Positions 14,701 through 25,500 are shown, counted from the stretch's first letter. The stretch: DNA of 27,158 nt from CAYPHA01 sp964410215 (GCA_964410215.1 CAYPHA010000065.1:1-27158); one strand, 5' to 3'. Numbers and translations: made by a program. Notes: a model not told the origin generated them from the sequence alone.

Positions 14701-15693
14701 TGTCCAGAATATCATGGAACCAGGCTTTGTTGTTCACCAATGGTCTGACGGGGTTTAATAAAAAAGGGCTGATTTATCCAGTCCCATAAATCTTTATATG
14801 TCAGCAGGTTAAAGCGTAACATAGCCACGAGATTCGAAAGCGACCATTTGACTTTTGCTTTCATCTTAAGATACTTGAGAATCAGCATAGAGATTAATGC
14901 TGTCCAAACCTGTCCGGTGGCCAGACGGGTCTGTATCATCACCGCATTAAAGGAAGTGCCTACAAAGGATAGGACGATTTTGTGGTAGAGTACGTTTCTT
15001 TATGACCCGATAGGAGGCATTCTTTTTTAAGCGGGTCACAAAGAAGATACCGTTCCTGGTCCAGTTTCCAAAGAGTTCATAGTCAACGAGTCCACGGTCC
15101 ATAACGACAATCATCCCGGCATCAAAAGATAAACGCTTTAGAACGTTGATTTCATGAAGTTTTCCTTCCGAAACATAAACATATTGAGGGAGGTAACCAT
15201 CATGATCCAAAAGCAGATGTAGTTTTAAGGCTCCTTTGGCCTGTCGATATTTTGCCCAATCAAACATTGTCAGACAAAGCGCGACCAAACTGGCGTCAAA
15301 ACTGTATAACTTGTTCTTAAAACGAAATTTTCCGGGGCCATTGAAGGCCTGACGGCATCGTTCAAGAAGTATATAAAACAGACGCTCATAAAGCTGCCAC
15401 GGACGATGCTCATTGGCGTAGGATAAGGTAGAACGGCTGGGTGCTTTCTTTAAACCAAGATGCTTAATTTTACCTTGAAAAGTAGCCAGACCGTAACATA
15501 TCTCGCGTAAGCTTTGTGCTTTACCCAATTGACAAAATAGCATAGCCACAAATTGATCCCAACAGGAAAAACCTTTAATCGCTCTATTCGATTTCCTATC
15601 ATGAACCAACTGAATAAACTCAGTTTTTGGAAAAAATTGTAGACCTGTCTCTGTATATAAATTTCCTTTTATTTCAAATATCTATTTTGGACA
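14701..15693 (-). mobile_element. IS4-family insertion sequence, internally deleted
   Basis: The ends are an imperfect inverted repeat: TGTCCAGAATAT at 14701-14712 and, read on the opposite strand, TGTCCAAAATAG at about 15682-15693 (10 of 12 matching). The length is about 1 kb, whereas relatives of this IS4 subgroup are about 1.2-1.3 kb, in line with the internal transposase deletion. No clear target duplication can be read at the borders. With both ends present it could in principle be mobilised by a transposase supplied elsewhere. Confidence 0.7.
14712..15609 (-). pseudogene. IS4-family transposase, internal deletion and frameshift
   Basis: The N-terminal part (15609-14947) is a good IS4-type transposase: KGFSCWDQFVAMLFCQLGKAQSLREI, then the first catalytic region YSFDASLVALCL, then VVMDRGLVDYELF with the second Asp. 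It runs into RTLPQNRPIL and then breaks. From about 14960 down, in another frame, the C-terminus resumes as GTSFNAVMIQT..TGQVWTALISMLILKYL. The intervening ~70-75 residues normally carry the Y..RW.IE.FFK..KQ catalytic Glu segment and are missing, so the enzyme must be dead. The frame is open beyond the TTG at 15609 (…LQFFPKTEFIQLV), so the original start was probably further upstream, near 15650. The downstream frame ends at 14712, within the left terminal repeat. Confidence 0.85.
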
Positions 15694-16023
15694 AGTGTGA
15701 GCAAGTAGTAACAAATCAGTAACATTTCAGGTAATCATAGGTAATCATTTCAGATGTCTAAAAAGCCATGTAAGTCAAATATTATCAGTATAAAAAGCTG
15801 TTTTTGCTCAACTTATAATATTGACTTTTGATGATCTGAAAATCCGTGTGTCCCCAGTTCGATTCCTGAGGCGGGCCGCCATTGCGGGCACGACGAAGTC
15901 CCGGTAGCGCAGCGTACCGCGATGGGAGGCGCACAATCCCGGTGAACCGGGATAAATCCTAAATCCGAAGCACGAAATCCTAAATAAACTCCAATCTACA
16001 ATTCACAAATCAAAAAACATAGT
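15694..16023. repeat. Intergenic hairpin-rich island with repeat arm
   Basis: No gene is visible. A 10-bp tandem duplication GGTAATCATA lies at 15730-15748. From about 15867 the sequence turns GC-rich and palindromic: TCCCGGTA…TACC…TGGGA (about 15899-15927), then ATCCCGG-TGAA-CCGGGAT (about 15938-15955). A degenerate left arm of the four-helix-bundle repeat family follows (CCGGGATAAATCC, GAAGCACGAAATCCTAAATAA; about 15948-15995). The arrangement of hairpin, arm and then coding remnant mirrors the hairpins plus arm at the other end of the unit near 676-766. Confidence 0.6.
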
Positions 16024-16167
16024 ATGGAAAATACAGTTTCTAACAATCATAAGTATATGGAAGATAAAACACATAAAAAGTATGATCTTGAGGATAGAAC
16101 ATTGCGATTTGCAAGAAATGTGAAGGACTTTGTTGATCAATCACCTAAAAAAGTTACGTCAGACTAA
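16024..16167 (+). pseudogene. 5' remnant of a four-helix-bundle gene
   Basis: An ATG at 16024 opens 47 codons ending in TAA. Residues 18-36 (KKYDLEDRTLRFARNVKDF) align with KYDLEKRTFMFAKAVKDY of the intact protein at 300-653, and the open frame stops just before the conserved RSAGSVGANYIEADE block. The rest of the gene is absent at this spot. It follows a left repeat arm, so this is the left part of another unit. A matching right end (tail codons plus inverted arm) is found at 19012-19064. Confidence 0.75.
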
Positions 16168-16227
16168 TTTCAATTATTTTTCCCTTAAAGACAAATAAAA
16201 TGTCCGCGCCTTAATACTTTAAATGTA

Positions 16228-16300
16228 TTGTCCCGGCAATGGGATTCACCTTATAGAATAAACATCCAAATTTGCGAAAAGGTAAATTATTATTTACCTT
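16228..16300 (+). promoter_or_regulatory. Promoter and operator of hicAB
   Basis: TTGTCC (16228-16233) and TATAGA (16252-16257), 18 nt apart, form a plausible promoter. A perfect 9-bp inverted repeat follows, AAGGTAAAT (16279-16287) and ATTTACCTT (16292-16300) with a 4-nt spacer, ending 20 bp before hicA. HicB antitoxins with a helix-turn-helix repress their own operon at such palindromes, so this is the likely HicB operator. The binding is inferred. Confidence 0.7.
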
Positions 16301-16320
16301 GATACCTAATTGAACTGCTT

Positions 16321-16506
16321 ATGAAATGTTCGGAACTACTTCGATGCTTAAAACGAGACGGATGGTATCCTGTTTCTCAAAGTGGTTCGCATGTAAAATT
16401 GAAACATGACAGCAAGCCTGGAGTTATCGTTTTTCCAAATCATGGCTCCCGGGAGCTGGGTAAAGGATTAGAAACCAGGATTAAGGAAGACGCACAATTA
16501 AAATAA
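16321..16506 (+). CDS. hicA: HicA-family toxin (mRNA interferase)
   Basis: The 61-residue protein matches the HicA double-stranded-RNA-binding-like fold throughout: KCSELLRCLKRDGWY (2-16), then SGSHVKLKH with catalytic His24, then PGVIVFPNHGSRELGKGLETRIKEDAQLK. HicA cleaves mRNA independently of the ribosome once the antitoxin is lost. The length is normal and the catalytic His is intact, so it should be active. No good Shine-Dalgarno precedes the ATG. Its partner hicB begins 9 nt after the stop codon. Confidence 0.9.
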   Translation: MKCSELLRCLKRDGWYPVSQSGSHVKLKHDSKPGVIVFPNHGSRELGKGLETRIKEDAQLK

Positions 16507-16515
16507 CGAGCACGT

Positions 16516-16911
16516 ATGAAACCCTTAAAAATGAAAATAGTAATGGTGCTGGAAAAAACCGATACGGGGTTTTCCGCATACGCAGCAGACTATCCAATAT
16601 ACACGACTGGAAGGAACATAACTGAGCTGCTAGAAAATGCCTTCGAGGCCGTAAGCCTCTATTTTGAGGAAGAAGAAGTGATGATAAAGCGAGACAATAT
16701 CAGGTTCGAGATTGATTTCAAACAGTTTTTCAGGTATTACAGGGTAATAAACTCAAAATTCCTGGCTGAACGGATCGGCATGAATCCTACACTGTTGTCT
16801 CAGTATGTTCAGGGCCGCAAGATACCATCTGATTCTCAAAGGGATAAGATACTGCTTGGTATTCACCAAATAGGACAAGAACTCGCGGAAATTAATTTGA
16901 TTCAAAAATAA
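16516..16911 (+). CDS. hicB: HicB-family antitoxin with helix-turn-helix
   Basis: The protein has 131 residues. Residues about 6-54 form the partial RNase-H-like HicB fold (VLEKTDTGFSAYAADYP…TELLENAFEAVSLYFEE) that covers the toxin active site. Residues 79-110 (NSKFLAERIGMNPTLLSQYVQGRKIPSD) are an Xre/Cro-type helix-turn-helix for operator binding. This two-domain form is common in autoregulated hicAB operons, and the palindrome at 16279-16300 is the likely target. A start at the ATG at 16531 is also possible but would trim only five residues. Confidence 0.88.
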   Translation: MKPLKMKIVMVLEKTDTGFSAYAADYPIYTTGRNITELLENAFEAVSLYFEEEEVMIKRDNIRFEIDFKQFFRYYRVINSKFLAERIGMNPTLLSQYVQGRKIPSDSQRDKILLGIHQIGQELAEINLIQK

Positions 16912-16999
16912 CAGGGGCAGACGATGTCCTAACCGTAATCCCCTAATTATCCAATCATCAACCCTTCAACCGTATAGTCGGCTGGTAATTTACCTTTCT

Positions 17000-18727
17000 T
17001 CAGACCAGCCCGGCCTTTCGAAGTTCATCCTTAAGAGCCGAACGGTTGCTGTATTTTCCCATCAGGTGATGGATAAAGGTCGACGTTTTTTCGCTTACTG
17101 TTTTGTCTTTTATCTGTTTTAATAACTTCAGCCACTCAACGGCCTGCCGGTAATAATTTCTCCCCGTATTATTGGTTAAATACGTTTCCGTATGCGCAGA
17201 GATAATTTTGTAAACCTGGTCAGGATACACATCAACAAGAGGCCGAAGCCGGGCTATCGCTGGTTCTTGTTTTGAGTTCTTTTCGGCCAGTATCAGCATT
17301 TTTTCATAGGCTTTTTCTTCTTTCAGAAGCTGAATATGAAATCGTTCCATATCCCACTTTCCCTCAAGACCGTCGATAAACCGCTTTGCTGCGTCAATAC
17401 CATACGCATGCTTATACTCCCGGTAGAGTACAACAGTTTTCTGCATTCTCGTGTGCTCGGCCAGTATTTTTCTATACAGCCCGGGATCATCTTCTTTTTC
17501 GAGATTCTTATAGAAAAACGGTATAAATTCGTTATTGAATTTAAATGCTATGTTTTTGGCAAGCTCAACTAATTTTGTTTTCTGGTGAACAAAGTGGTTC
17601 AATAGCGATTCAGTAACCGCCGGATTCTGCCGATAATAATTTTCGGCGGTTTCCAGCCATTTGTCTGTTTCATTTTGCTTTTCATACACAGCCAGTAGTA
17701 TTTCGCAATACTCTTCTTCCCTTAAATCTTCTGTGTTAAGTAATAATCGCTGCATATGCCCGGCGGTTTTTTCGCTGACTATACAATTCAAAAATAATCC
17801 GCTAAAATCAGCCATCCGGTAAACCTGATCAGGGACTCCGGCAGTATATCTATGGAAAAACAGATCCATCAAATGAACATACACATCCTCTTCAAAGGTG
17901 ATTTCTGCGAAACCGGAAACGAACTCTTCCAGCAATTGGTCCAGGTATGTCTCCCCTTCCATATCTAACCCTTCTTCGAAAATGCAGGCCGGATCATTCA
18001 CCTGTGTAAAATCTGCCGTGTTAAGGGCCTCATACAGAGCCAGTACATATTTGAATGCGCCGATCACATCACGAATTTCAAGTAACTCCAGAGCTTTGAA
18101 CTTATACTGGTCGAGTAAGTCGTTTAACTCAGACTCAGCCCCATCCCTTAGTACCTCCCATTCCTCCTTGTATCCGTAATACTCCGGGGCACTGTCATAA
18201 AAACGGCTGTAATCCTCTAAATTGAACGTCTGAAGGTGTGCTCTCATGTCATCCGCCAGACGATCGGTATCGAGATCATCTTCCAGGTTGAGTGTTCCCT
18301 TGATCATAACTTCAAAACGTGTCAGGAGCGTGGGAGATTCATTCAGGGCTTCTATCAGAAACGCATCCTTCTGTGCCCGGGTCGCCTTCCCCACCAGATC
18401 AGTGACATCCGGTTTGGCGGACTTTTTTTCCTGTCTTTTTATCAAGTCTGACAAGTTGCTTTTATTATCTGCTATCCACAGTCCCAGAGCTACGCTGTGT
18501 TTGCATAAGCCCTCATAGGGGCAGGAACATGAGAAGATGAGATCGTTTGCCATGATTGCGGCTTGTACTGCGTAAAGCCGGTTTCCTTCAACTTCAGCCG
18601 TTATGAGGTTTTCTGAAATACTTACATTCAGTACGGCTCCTTCGCTGTACAGATCCTCTCCTCTCCAGAAAATCCGGTCAGGGACCATGTATTCGAGGCT
18701 TTCGGCAGTAATCTCTTTCAATCTCAT
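17000..18727 (-). CDS. SWIM zinc-finger protein
   Basis: The protein has 575 residues. The N-terminus (1-90) holds a SWIM motif CSCPYEGLCKH (C67, C69, C75, H77) that binds one zinc and is usually a DNA- or protein-interaction module. The remaining ~480 residues are strongly helical with repeated hydrophobic/charged patterns like tetratricopeptide-type arrays, but no catalytic motif is visible. Proteins of this form are widespread and uncharacterised, and some lie near SWI2/SNF2 helicases; none is seen here. The start is well supported: GGAGG about 7 nt before the ATG. It faces hicAB tail-to-tail (88-bp gap) and is probably its own transcription unit. Confidence 0.85.
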   Translation of the reverse strand: MRLKEITAESLEYMVPDRIFWRGEDLYSEGAVLNVSISENLITAEVEGNRLYAVQAAIMANDLIFSCSCPYEGLCKHSVALGLWIADNKSNLSDLIKRQEKKSAKPDVTDLVGKATRAQKDAFLIEALNESPTLLTRFEVMIKGTLNLEDDLDTDRLADDMRAHLQTFNLEDYSRFYDSAPEYYGYKEEWEVLRDGAESELNDLLDQYKFKALELLEIRDVIGAFKYVLALYEALNTADFTQVNDPACIFEEGLDMEGETYLDQLLEEFVSGFAEITFEEDVYVHLMDLFFHRYTAGVPDQVYRMADFSGLFLNCIVSEKTAGHMQRLLLNTEDLREEEYCEILLAVYEKQNETDKWLETAENYYRQNPAVTESLLNHFVHQKTKLVELAKNIAFKFNNEFIPFFYKNLEKEDDPGLYRKILAEHTRMQKTVVLYREYKHAYGIDAAKRFIDGLEGKWDMERFHIQLLKEEKAYEKMLILAEKNSKQEPAIARLRPLVDVYPDQVYKIISAHTETYLTNNTGRNYYRQAVEWLKLLKQIKDKTVSEKTSTFIHHLMGKYSNRSALKDELRKAGLV

Positions 18728-19593
18728 GTTTTTCCTCCGCTGTTAACTGTTATTTTCCGCATAAAATGACCGAAAAAATGATGCCTGTTGATCACCAGCA
18801 AACAAGTAGAACATTCCATATTGACAAATTTTATAAAAATTTTATCAGTTCAATGACATATTTATGGTTTTATTTTCCTTTATTCAATCCTTTTATTCCA
18901 CATTTTTACTCATTCCACTAACCATATCAGCAGACAATCAAAGTAAGTATTTGCATTTTATCCGTATTTTCGGCAGATGAGAGCGCACATCTGATAAAAT
19001 ACTCTCCACACTTAATAAGAATGCCAGCTAATATTTTTGGGATTTGGTTTCTGGGGTTTACTCATGTATTTGGCCGGTTTAATTTTCGTAGCACGTATGT
19101 ATCAACCACTTTTTCTATTGTAGCGGGCTTCCGAGCATCGTCGTAATAAGCTATCACGGAATGGAACGACCTTGCCAAATCGTTTGTAATGAAAACTGCT
19201 GTAGATCGTTATCTTTTTGTTCACTCAATGATAGCGTCACACTATAATTCCACCACCAATAATGATTACATCCTATGAGGTTAAATCTGTGTCAATGCAA
19301 CCCTGCTTCAAGGAATGATTTTCTGGTCTATTTTTCATTGATCCATTTCATCATTTACTATACCAATTCGACACCGAACACTTGAAGCCACACTTATTTT
19401 TTTCCGATAACCATAAGAAACTTGGCCGGTGGAATCCTTAAAAAATTAAGATGGAAAATATTTCAGAAAAAACTGGCAAAGAACGATGCCGTTGGAAAAA
19501 GAATTGCATCTCAAATATAAAATCACCCGCGAAACCTGGGCAACAGAAGCACTCTATGAAAAGCTGTGGTTCCCGAAAACCATTTTCTTTTTC
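18728..19593. other. Long intergenic region between divergent/convergent units
   Basis: There is no confident gene in about 870 bp. The first part (18728-18900) should contain the promoter of the SWIM gene, but I cannot fix a -10/-35 pair. The 3' end of a four-helix-bundle unit lies at 19012-19064 (separate entry). Between about 19390 and 19640 several short overlapping frames look weakly protein-like (for example ILKKLRWKIFQKKLAKN and ITRETWATEALYEKLWF in different frames). They may be relics of a decayed gene, but no family is recognisable. Confidence 0.5.
19012..19064 (+). repeat. 3' tail and right arm of a four-helix-bundle unit
   Basis: The codons CTT AAT AAG AAT GCC AGC TAA (19012-19032) read LNKNAS-stop, matching the IIKNAS-stop end of the gene at 300-653. 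Four bases later TTTTTGGGATTTGG…TTCTGGGGTTTACTC gives the inverted right arm. The two hairpins found between stop and arm in the intact unit are missing. The orientation matches the 5' remnant at 16024-16167, so the two may be halves of one unit separated by hicAB and the SWIM gene. Confidence 0.6.
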
Positions 19594-22500
19594 TTATTTA
19601 ATTACCAAAAACTTCCGCGCTGCATGGAAATCACCTGATTTCAACCTGTAAAAATACAGACCATTGGCCAGGAAATGCTCCTGCGCGTTGAAACGCACTT
19701 CATAACGGCCGGCATCCCGGGGTTCATTGACCAGCGTGGCCACCTTCTGTCCCAGGACGGTATACACCTCCAGGGTGACCTTTCCTGCTTCCGGAATACC
19801 ATAGGCGATGACCGTTTCCGGATTGAACGGATTGGGATAATTCTGATTCAAATAATAGGAATACGGTACAAGCTCGTCACCGATGCCCTCCGCCGTCAGA
19901 ACAGCCGGCTCCGCGACCGTGCCCCTGATGGCATCGTTGGAGAAAACGACCGTCTCGGTCACCTCCCGGACATCCCCGACCGCCGGATCATAGACCCGGA
20001 ACTGCAGCGTATCCCCTTCCGACTGGTCGCTGTAAACCATCATGAAGGTCATGCAGCGATCCAGCGCAGCCACATGCTGGAGACGGCCGAGTCCCCGGCA
20101 TTCATCCCCGCTGAATGCTCCCACGACAACGGACGTGTCATTCATTGGCGACCGGTCAAAGATGACGCTGCCCGTCAGACTCATGGTATATTCATATCGG
20201 CCCGCATCCAGCTCCCAGTCCGGCCCGGCTGCTTCGGCGAACATCCCGGTTAAAGCTTCCGCATCCGCTTTTTCCAGGACCGGCAGGTTGAGCTGCCCGC
20301 CGGCGGCCGACTTGATCATATATCCCTCGCCGGGAACCAGGTTCGTCAGACTGCCCTCCCAGGCGCCGCTTGCGGCCGCGTACTCCGCGTACGCTGTTTG
20401 ACTCTTGATACGGTCTCCGGGATAAGCCGCAAAATCATCGAGGGCTTCGTTCACATCCATAATGCGCTGAGCCGGGAAACCGATCCATGTCCAGCCCTTA
20501 TTAACGGGTATCGCTTCTTTGTTTAGAATCACCGGGCCGCCTACACAACGCAGGCGCTGCTCCTCCGAGGCAAACATGCGGTAACTTCTCCCCGTCTCCA
20601 GCCTGTAAAGAGAACCTACCCAGCCGATATTACGGTCATATTGCACGTATGCATACTGGCCTTTTATCACATCGCCCTCCGATGGCGTCAGATCCTGCAG
20701 CAGATGGCTAAATTCCGGTTGTTCCGGCTTTACATTTACCGAAAACCAGTTCCAGCCGCTTTGCATATCGACCGCATGCACCCAGCCATCCGCTTCGATG
20801 ATCACAGGATTATCCACAGACCCCAGTGTGCCGTCACTCTGAAAAATAAAGTCACCGGAATCCCGTTCATACTCCCTTCCCTCCGAAGCATCCCAGATCC
20901 GGAAACCGATCGCCTCGCCCTGAGACAGGTTACTATACACGGTCAGATACACCAGATATTGGTCGCCCTCCCCGATATGACTGACCTGCGCATAGCCGCG
21001 GCATTCGCCATCCACAAAGGCGCTGACCATATCAAATTCATCCTCTGAAATGCCGTCCGGCAGAACCAGCCGGCCGGTAATATTCATGTTATTCGCAAAC
21101 TGTGCCGGATTTACACTCCAGGCCGGCGGTGTTTTAAGCACATTTAGCCGCACCAGTAGGAATTCCAGGCCTTCATCCGTATCCACGAAAACCGTATCGC
21201 TGTATGCACCCACATTCAGTTGCGTATCAAGTGTGAACACAATCACCTGCTCACCACCCGGAGGAATGCTTCCCTGCTGCGGATCCGGCGTCAGCCAGGA
21301 AGGAAACCGTGTTATGGAGAAACTTTCATCCGTACTTCCTGCATTTTTCAGTGCCCGTTCAAACTGCGCGGGCATATTCTGATACATCATCTTCGAAACA
21401 TTGGATACACTCCAGTAAACGGGATTGATACTGACCCGGAATGACCAGGATACAGGGGAACGCAGCACGTTGCCGCTTTCACCGCGGATGTCGCTGACCC
21501 GCGCCGTGAGCATCTGGTTTTCGAATGTACTGAGTGGTTCTTCCGGAATGATCACCAGCTCATTCCGGTAACAGGCCAGTTCAAACGCAATATCATTGCC
21601 TGACTGATCCGTAAGCCTGACATTTTTTTCCGGATCGACCCTTCCGCAGTCGATATCACCGGAAAAACGGATCGCTATATTTTCACCGAGGTTCAGAATG
21701 CCATCGGCCGGTTGCGGGGTATCCATCACGATCAGGGCACGCCGGTCAATAATCCCCGCTGCCACCGGCGAGTAGTTCACACCCTGGGAACCGCAGTCGT
21801 TCACGGCGCGCAGCTCATAATTGCCGTCGGGCAGGTCCGATACATCCCAGAAGAAAGTGGTGTACTCCGGATCAATGTCCTTTCTGAGAACCCAGTAGGC
21901 CGTGGTCCAGCCTTCGCCTGCTCTGCGGTACTGAAACTTGATGTTTTCCATGTGCGGATTATTCAGGTTATAATCCCCGATCAGAATCTGCAGGGAATCG
22001 TTATGGGTCTGATTGATCACCCAGTTGTCCTCCGGCAGAATCAGGCTGATCTGGCTTTCAGGGCTTTCGAAATGAACGGAAAAGGTTACCGTGTCCGATA
22101 TCATCAGATTGGCACCGTTACGCCAGAATTCATACTCGCATGGCGGATACATCATCAGTTGCAGATTGGCATAGTCGTTGGCAAGCGGCCCCCGTTCCAC
22201 CGTCATCGAAGCCGTGAACTGTTCCCCGGCCGGAATGAAATAGGAAAGTGCGTTTCCCAGCGGCACGCCGGACACTTTGACGATGGCTCCGTCCGGATTG
22301 CTGCCATGGACAAAACGTAAATGGTATTCCCTGCTTTCATCGCTCTGACTGGTATTTCCCAGCGACAGGATGAAATTCGCGGCTTCATCCGCCGGTACAT
22401 AATTCTTGACATGCGAATCGATGCCCAGTGCGACGCCGTCCCGCGGCTGGCTGCCCTGCTCCCAGGGACAACTGCTGCGTCCGGCCACCAGATCGAATAC

Positions 22501-25500
22501 CGGTGTTCCGTAGGCCGGATCCTTTTTGATGTCGACACTGAAAAAATCACCCACATCGTCGTCATCGAACACGTACCCCGTGGTGTTGGTCTGCGTGATA
22601 TCAATAGCCTGTGCCAGGCCCATGCCCATTCCCATGCGGATCTCAACCCCGCCGGACACACCGGATCCGCCGATTTCCGCGCCGGCTTCAATGGCAACAC
22701 TCCGGTCGATTTCCAGGTTGAATTCGACGCGTGACTGGCTGGATACCGATATTTCATTGCTGTATTCATACTTGGCCCCGGCGCTGAAAGAGCGGTTCTC
22801 CAGCTTCACCGCTTTTTCCTTCAGATCCCGGTTCAGTTCCAGGGTTTGCGTCCAGACATCGATCTGATTGGCATAAATCTTTGCCGAATCACTCCCGGCT
22901 ATCTCATAGATATCCCGAAGCTGCTCCAATTGCGGGATGAGGACGTTGCGGATATGGTTTTCCGTGTAGATGAAGTTCGTGGCGAATCCTTCCGACCCGA
23001 CCACGACCGTCACATACTTATCCACCTTGCAGCTGTCGGCATCGTATTCGATGACATCGGTCAGGGCATAGATCAGATTCAGTGCCGCCCCCATGAAGAC
23101 GTCGCCTCCTTCTCCCGTAATGATGGATTGGTCAGAGGTCGTAAATGTCTGGCTGCTTTTAAACGACAACGCATATTCATACTGATTGATCTCCTCAACG
23201 GTCATTTCCATCGCGTTTCTGAAGGAGCCCCATACTTCAACAACCGTTTCGGCTATCCACCCCAGATTCATCTTACAGCCAAGTTTCGTCTGCATCCATG
23301 TATTTACGCCTAAACTTGTCTTATGGGTGAAAGACAGTGTCTGCCTTAGTTCACTTTCCTCCTCAACATAGCAGTAACTGGCATCACCGGGAGGATCACG
23401 CAGGATCATGAAGGGCAGGTCCGGCGAAACCGTGGCGAAGGTCTGTTCGCGCGGACGGTGGCCGGTGACCAGCACCCAGGATTCCGTCGATGATTTCATG
23501 CCGGCCACATCGGCTTCCACCTGGAACAGCTTCTGATAGGGATGGAGGCCTCCGCTCAGGATGTTCGGCTCCCCCACCGTCAGATCATAAAACGCGACGC
23601 CATCTTCCAGATCGAGGACCACCGGATCCTGATCTCCTGTCCCCACATCATCATAAATGGTGACTTTACCGGTATCGACAAGGCAGCGTTCGCCGCCGAA
23701 TTCCTCGTATACCTCGATCCTCAACGGATAGATGACACCCATTTCCAGTATGGGCACCTCGAAGGGTGCACAGCCGATTTCCGGCCAGCCGCTGATCTCC
23801 ACAACCGGTGCTTTGCGGAAGGTGAATTTCTCGTACCGGCTGCTGTCCGTGAGATCCACCGGCCGGATGCCGAAGAATTCGACCACATCGTCCGGCCGCG
23901 GAACCAGCAGGGGATCCTCCGCTGTAAAAGAGGTAAGTTCTGTCAGATAGGTCCGCGCCGGCAGGACGATCTCAAAATAGCCGGTACCGGCATCGGTGGT
24001 GATGGTGGTATCAATAGCCGCCGCCGGATTGTTTTCATTGACGATGCGCAGATCGGCCTGACCGATATAGGTCTGGCAACTGGCCTGGACGAAGCCGGAA
24101 AGCGTGTTCATTGAGGTATCGATGAATTCCAGGTCGAAAATATCATCATTGACATCCAGCAGCATTTCGGCCGGTTCGAAGGTGTGCTCACGAAATTTCG
24201 GCCGGATGCGGTACAGGCCCGCTTCTTCGACCGATATGATGAATGCACCATTGGCATCGGTTTTGACGCCCATAAAGGTACCATTCAGCCAGATCTCCAC
24301 ACCCTGGACATAGCAGGTACTGCCGCCGAAGCGCTGCACCACCAGTCCGGCAATGGTGAAGGAAGTGGTGTCGGTAAAACTGACCGCCGTCATAGTCGGA
24401 TTGTTCATATCCAGGGTACGGCGCCGTTCCGAGGGATCGAAGCCATGACGCGGTTTTGACGGCGTAATGCTGAATTCGCGTGAATTTTCATAATACAGAT
24501 TCGTAATCGAGAAATCACCATACGGGTCCGTCCAGGTTCGGTAGGCCACCGGAGCATCATCGACGGTACTTAATTCCGTACCCATCATCTGCATGTGGTG
24601 ACCGCCGCCTGCCGCCAGGTCGGGGATGATATCTTCCGGTCCCCGGCCGGCATCATCAAAGCTCCAGTAACCGGTCAGGTTCTTTTCTTTACCTGTCAGT
24701 GTTTCCGACATATCAGCCGTAATTTTTTCCTGAGAAAGGGCTGTTTTCCACAGACGAAAATCATCCAGCATACCGATAAAAGCCTGATCGGTCTGGAATC
24801 CCCCGCCCGGTTTGTCCTGATCCTGTCCCAGGACCAGATAGCCGGCGGAAGAAAGGGTATCGCCGGCAGCCAGTGTTCCCTGCCAGGACGGCTGGCCATC
24901 TGTATACAGGGAAACAGCACCGTCCTCCTGGCGCCAGGTCACCGCAATATGGTGCCATTGGCCATCGGCGACTGATATACCGGTCGGCGCCGAAACCTCA
25001 CCGGCCAAATAGACCTGCAGGTTCCGGTGGTTATAAAGCAGAAATTCGTTGTCGTTATCCGGCGAGCAGAAGGAAACGAGCGCGCCATCATGACCGATGT
25101 CCGAAGACTTCAGCCAGAAGGAAACGGTCAAAGCGGTATCCGGGAAGCCCTCAAAATCACGAACCAGGGTATAGTCGGTCTCTTCATTAAAATTCAGAAC
25201 TGATTCCAATTGATCAACCGGTTCCACCTTCAATTCGACCCGGGGAACACCGGCACCGTAGCGGGTCTGAACCGAGCCGTCGACACGGCCTTCCGGTAGT
25301 CGCCAGCCATAATCGTTTTGCGGTAACGTTTCTCCCCATTGTTTACAATAAGCCGTAACGGAATAATCATAAACCATACCGGGAACGGCATCGTAGTCGT
25401 TATAACTGCGGGCTCCCGGCAGCGTGGTGGCAATTTCTTCGCCGTCGCGATATATTTTATAACTCTCCGCCATATCCGAGCTTGCCGACCAGTTGATCTT

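Noticed and set aside
15857..15883. tRNA 3' end-like string (TTCGATTC then …GCCGCCA)
   Set aside because: The T-arm stem has a mismatch and an 8-nt loop, and no D-arm, anticodon arm or 5' acceptor strand can be built upstream. At most it is a tRNA fragment or chance.
18820..18866. TTGACA with A/T-rich sequence as a plus-strand promoter
   Set aside because: No convincing -10 at proper distance and no plus-strand gene downstream.
19451..19651. Small plus-strand protein of 66 residues
   Set aside because: No ribosome binding site, unlikely composition, and its end overlaps the giant gene antisense. Adjacent frames look equally protein-like, so at best it is a decayed remnant.
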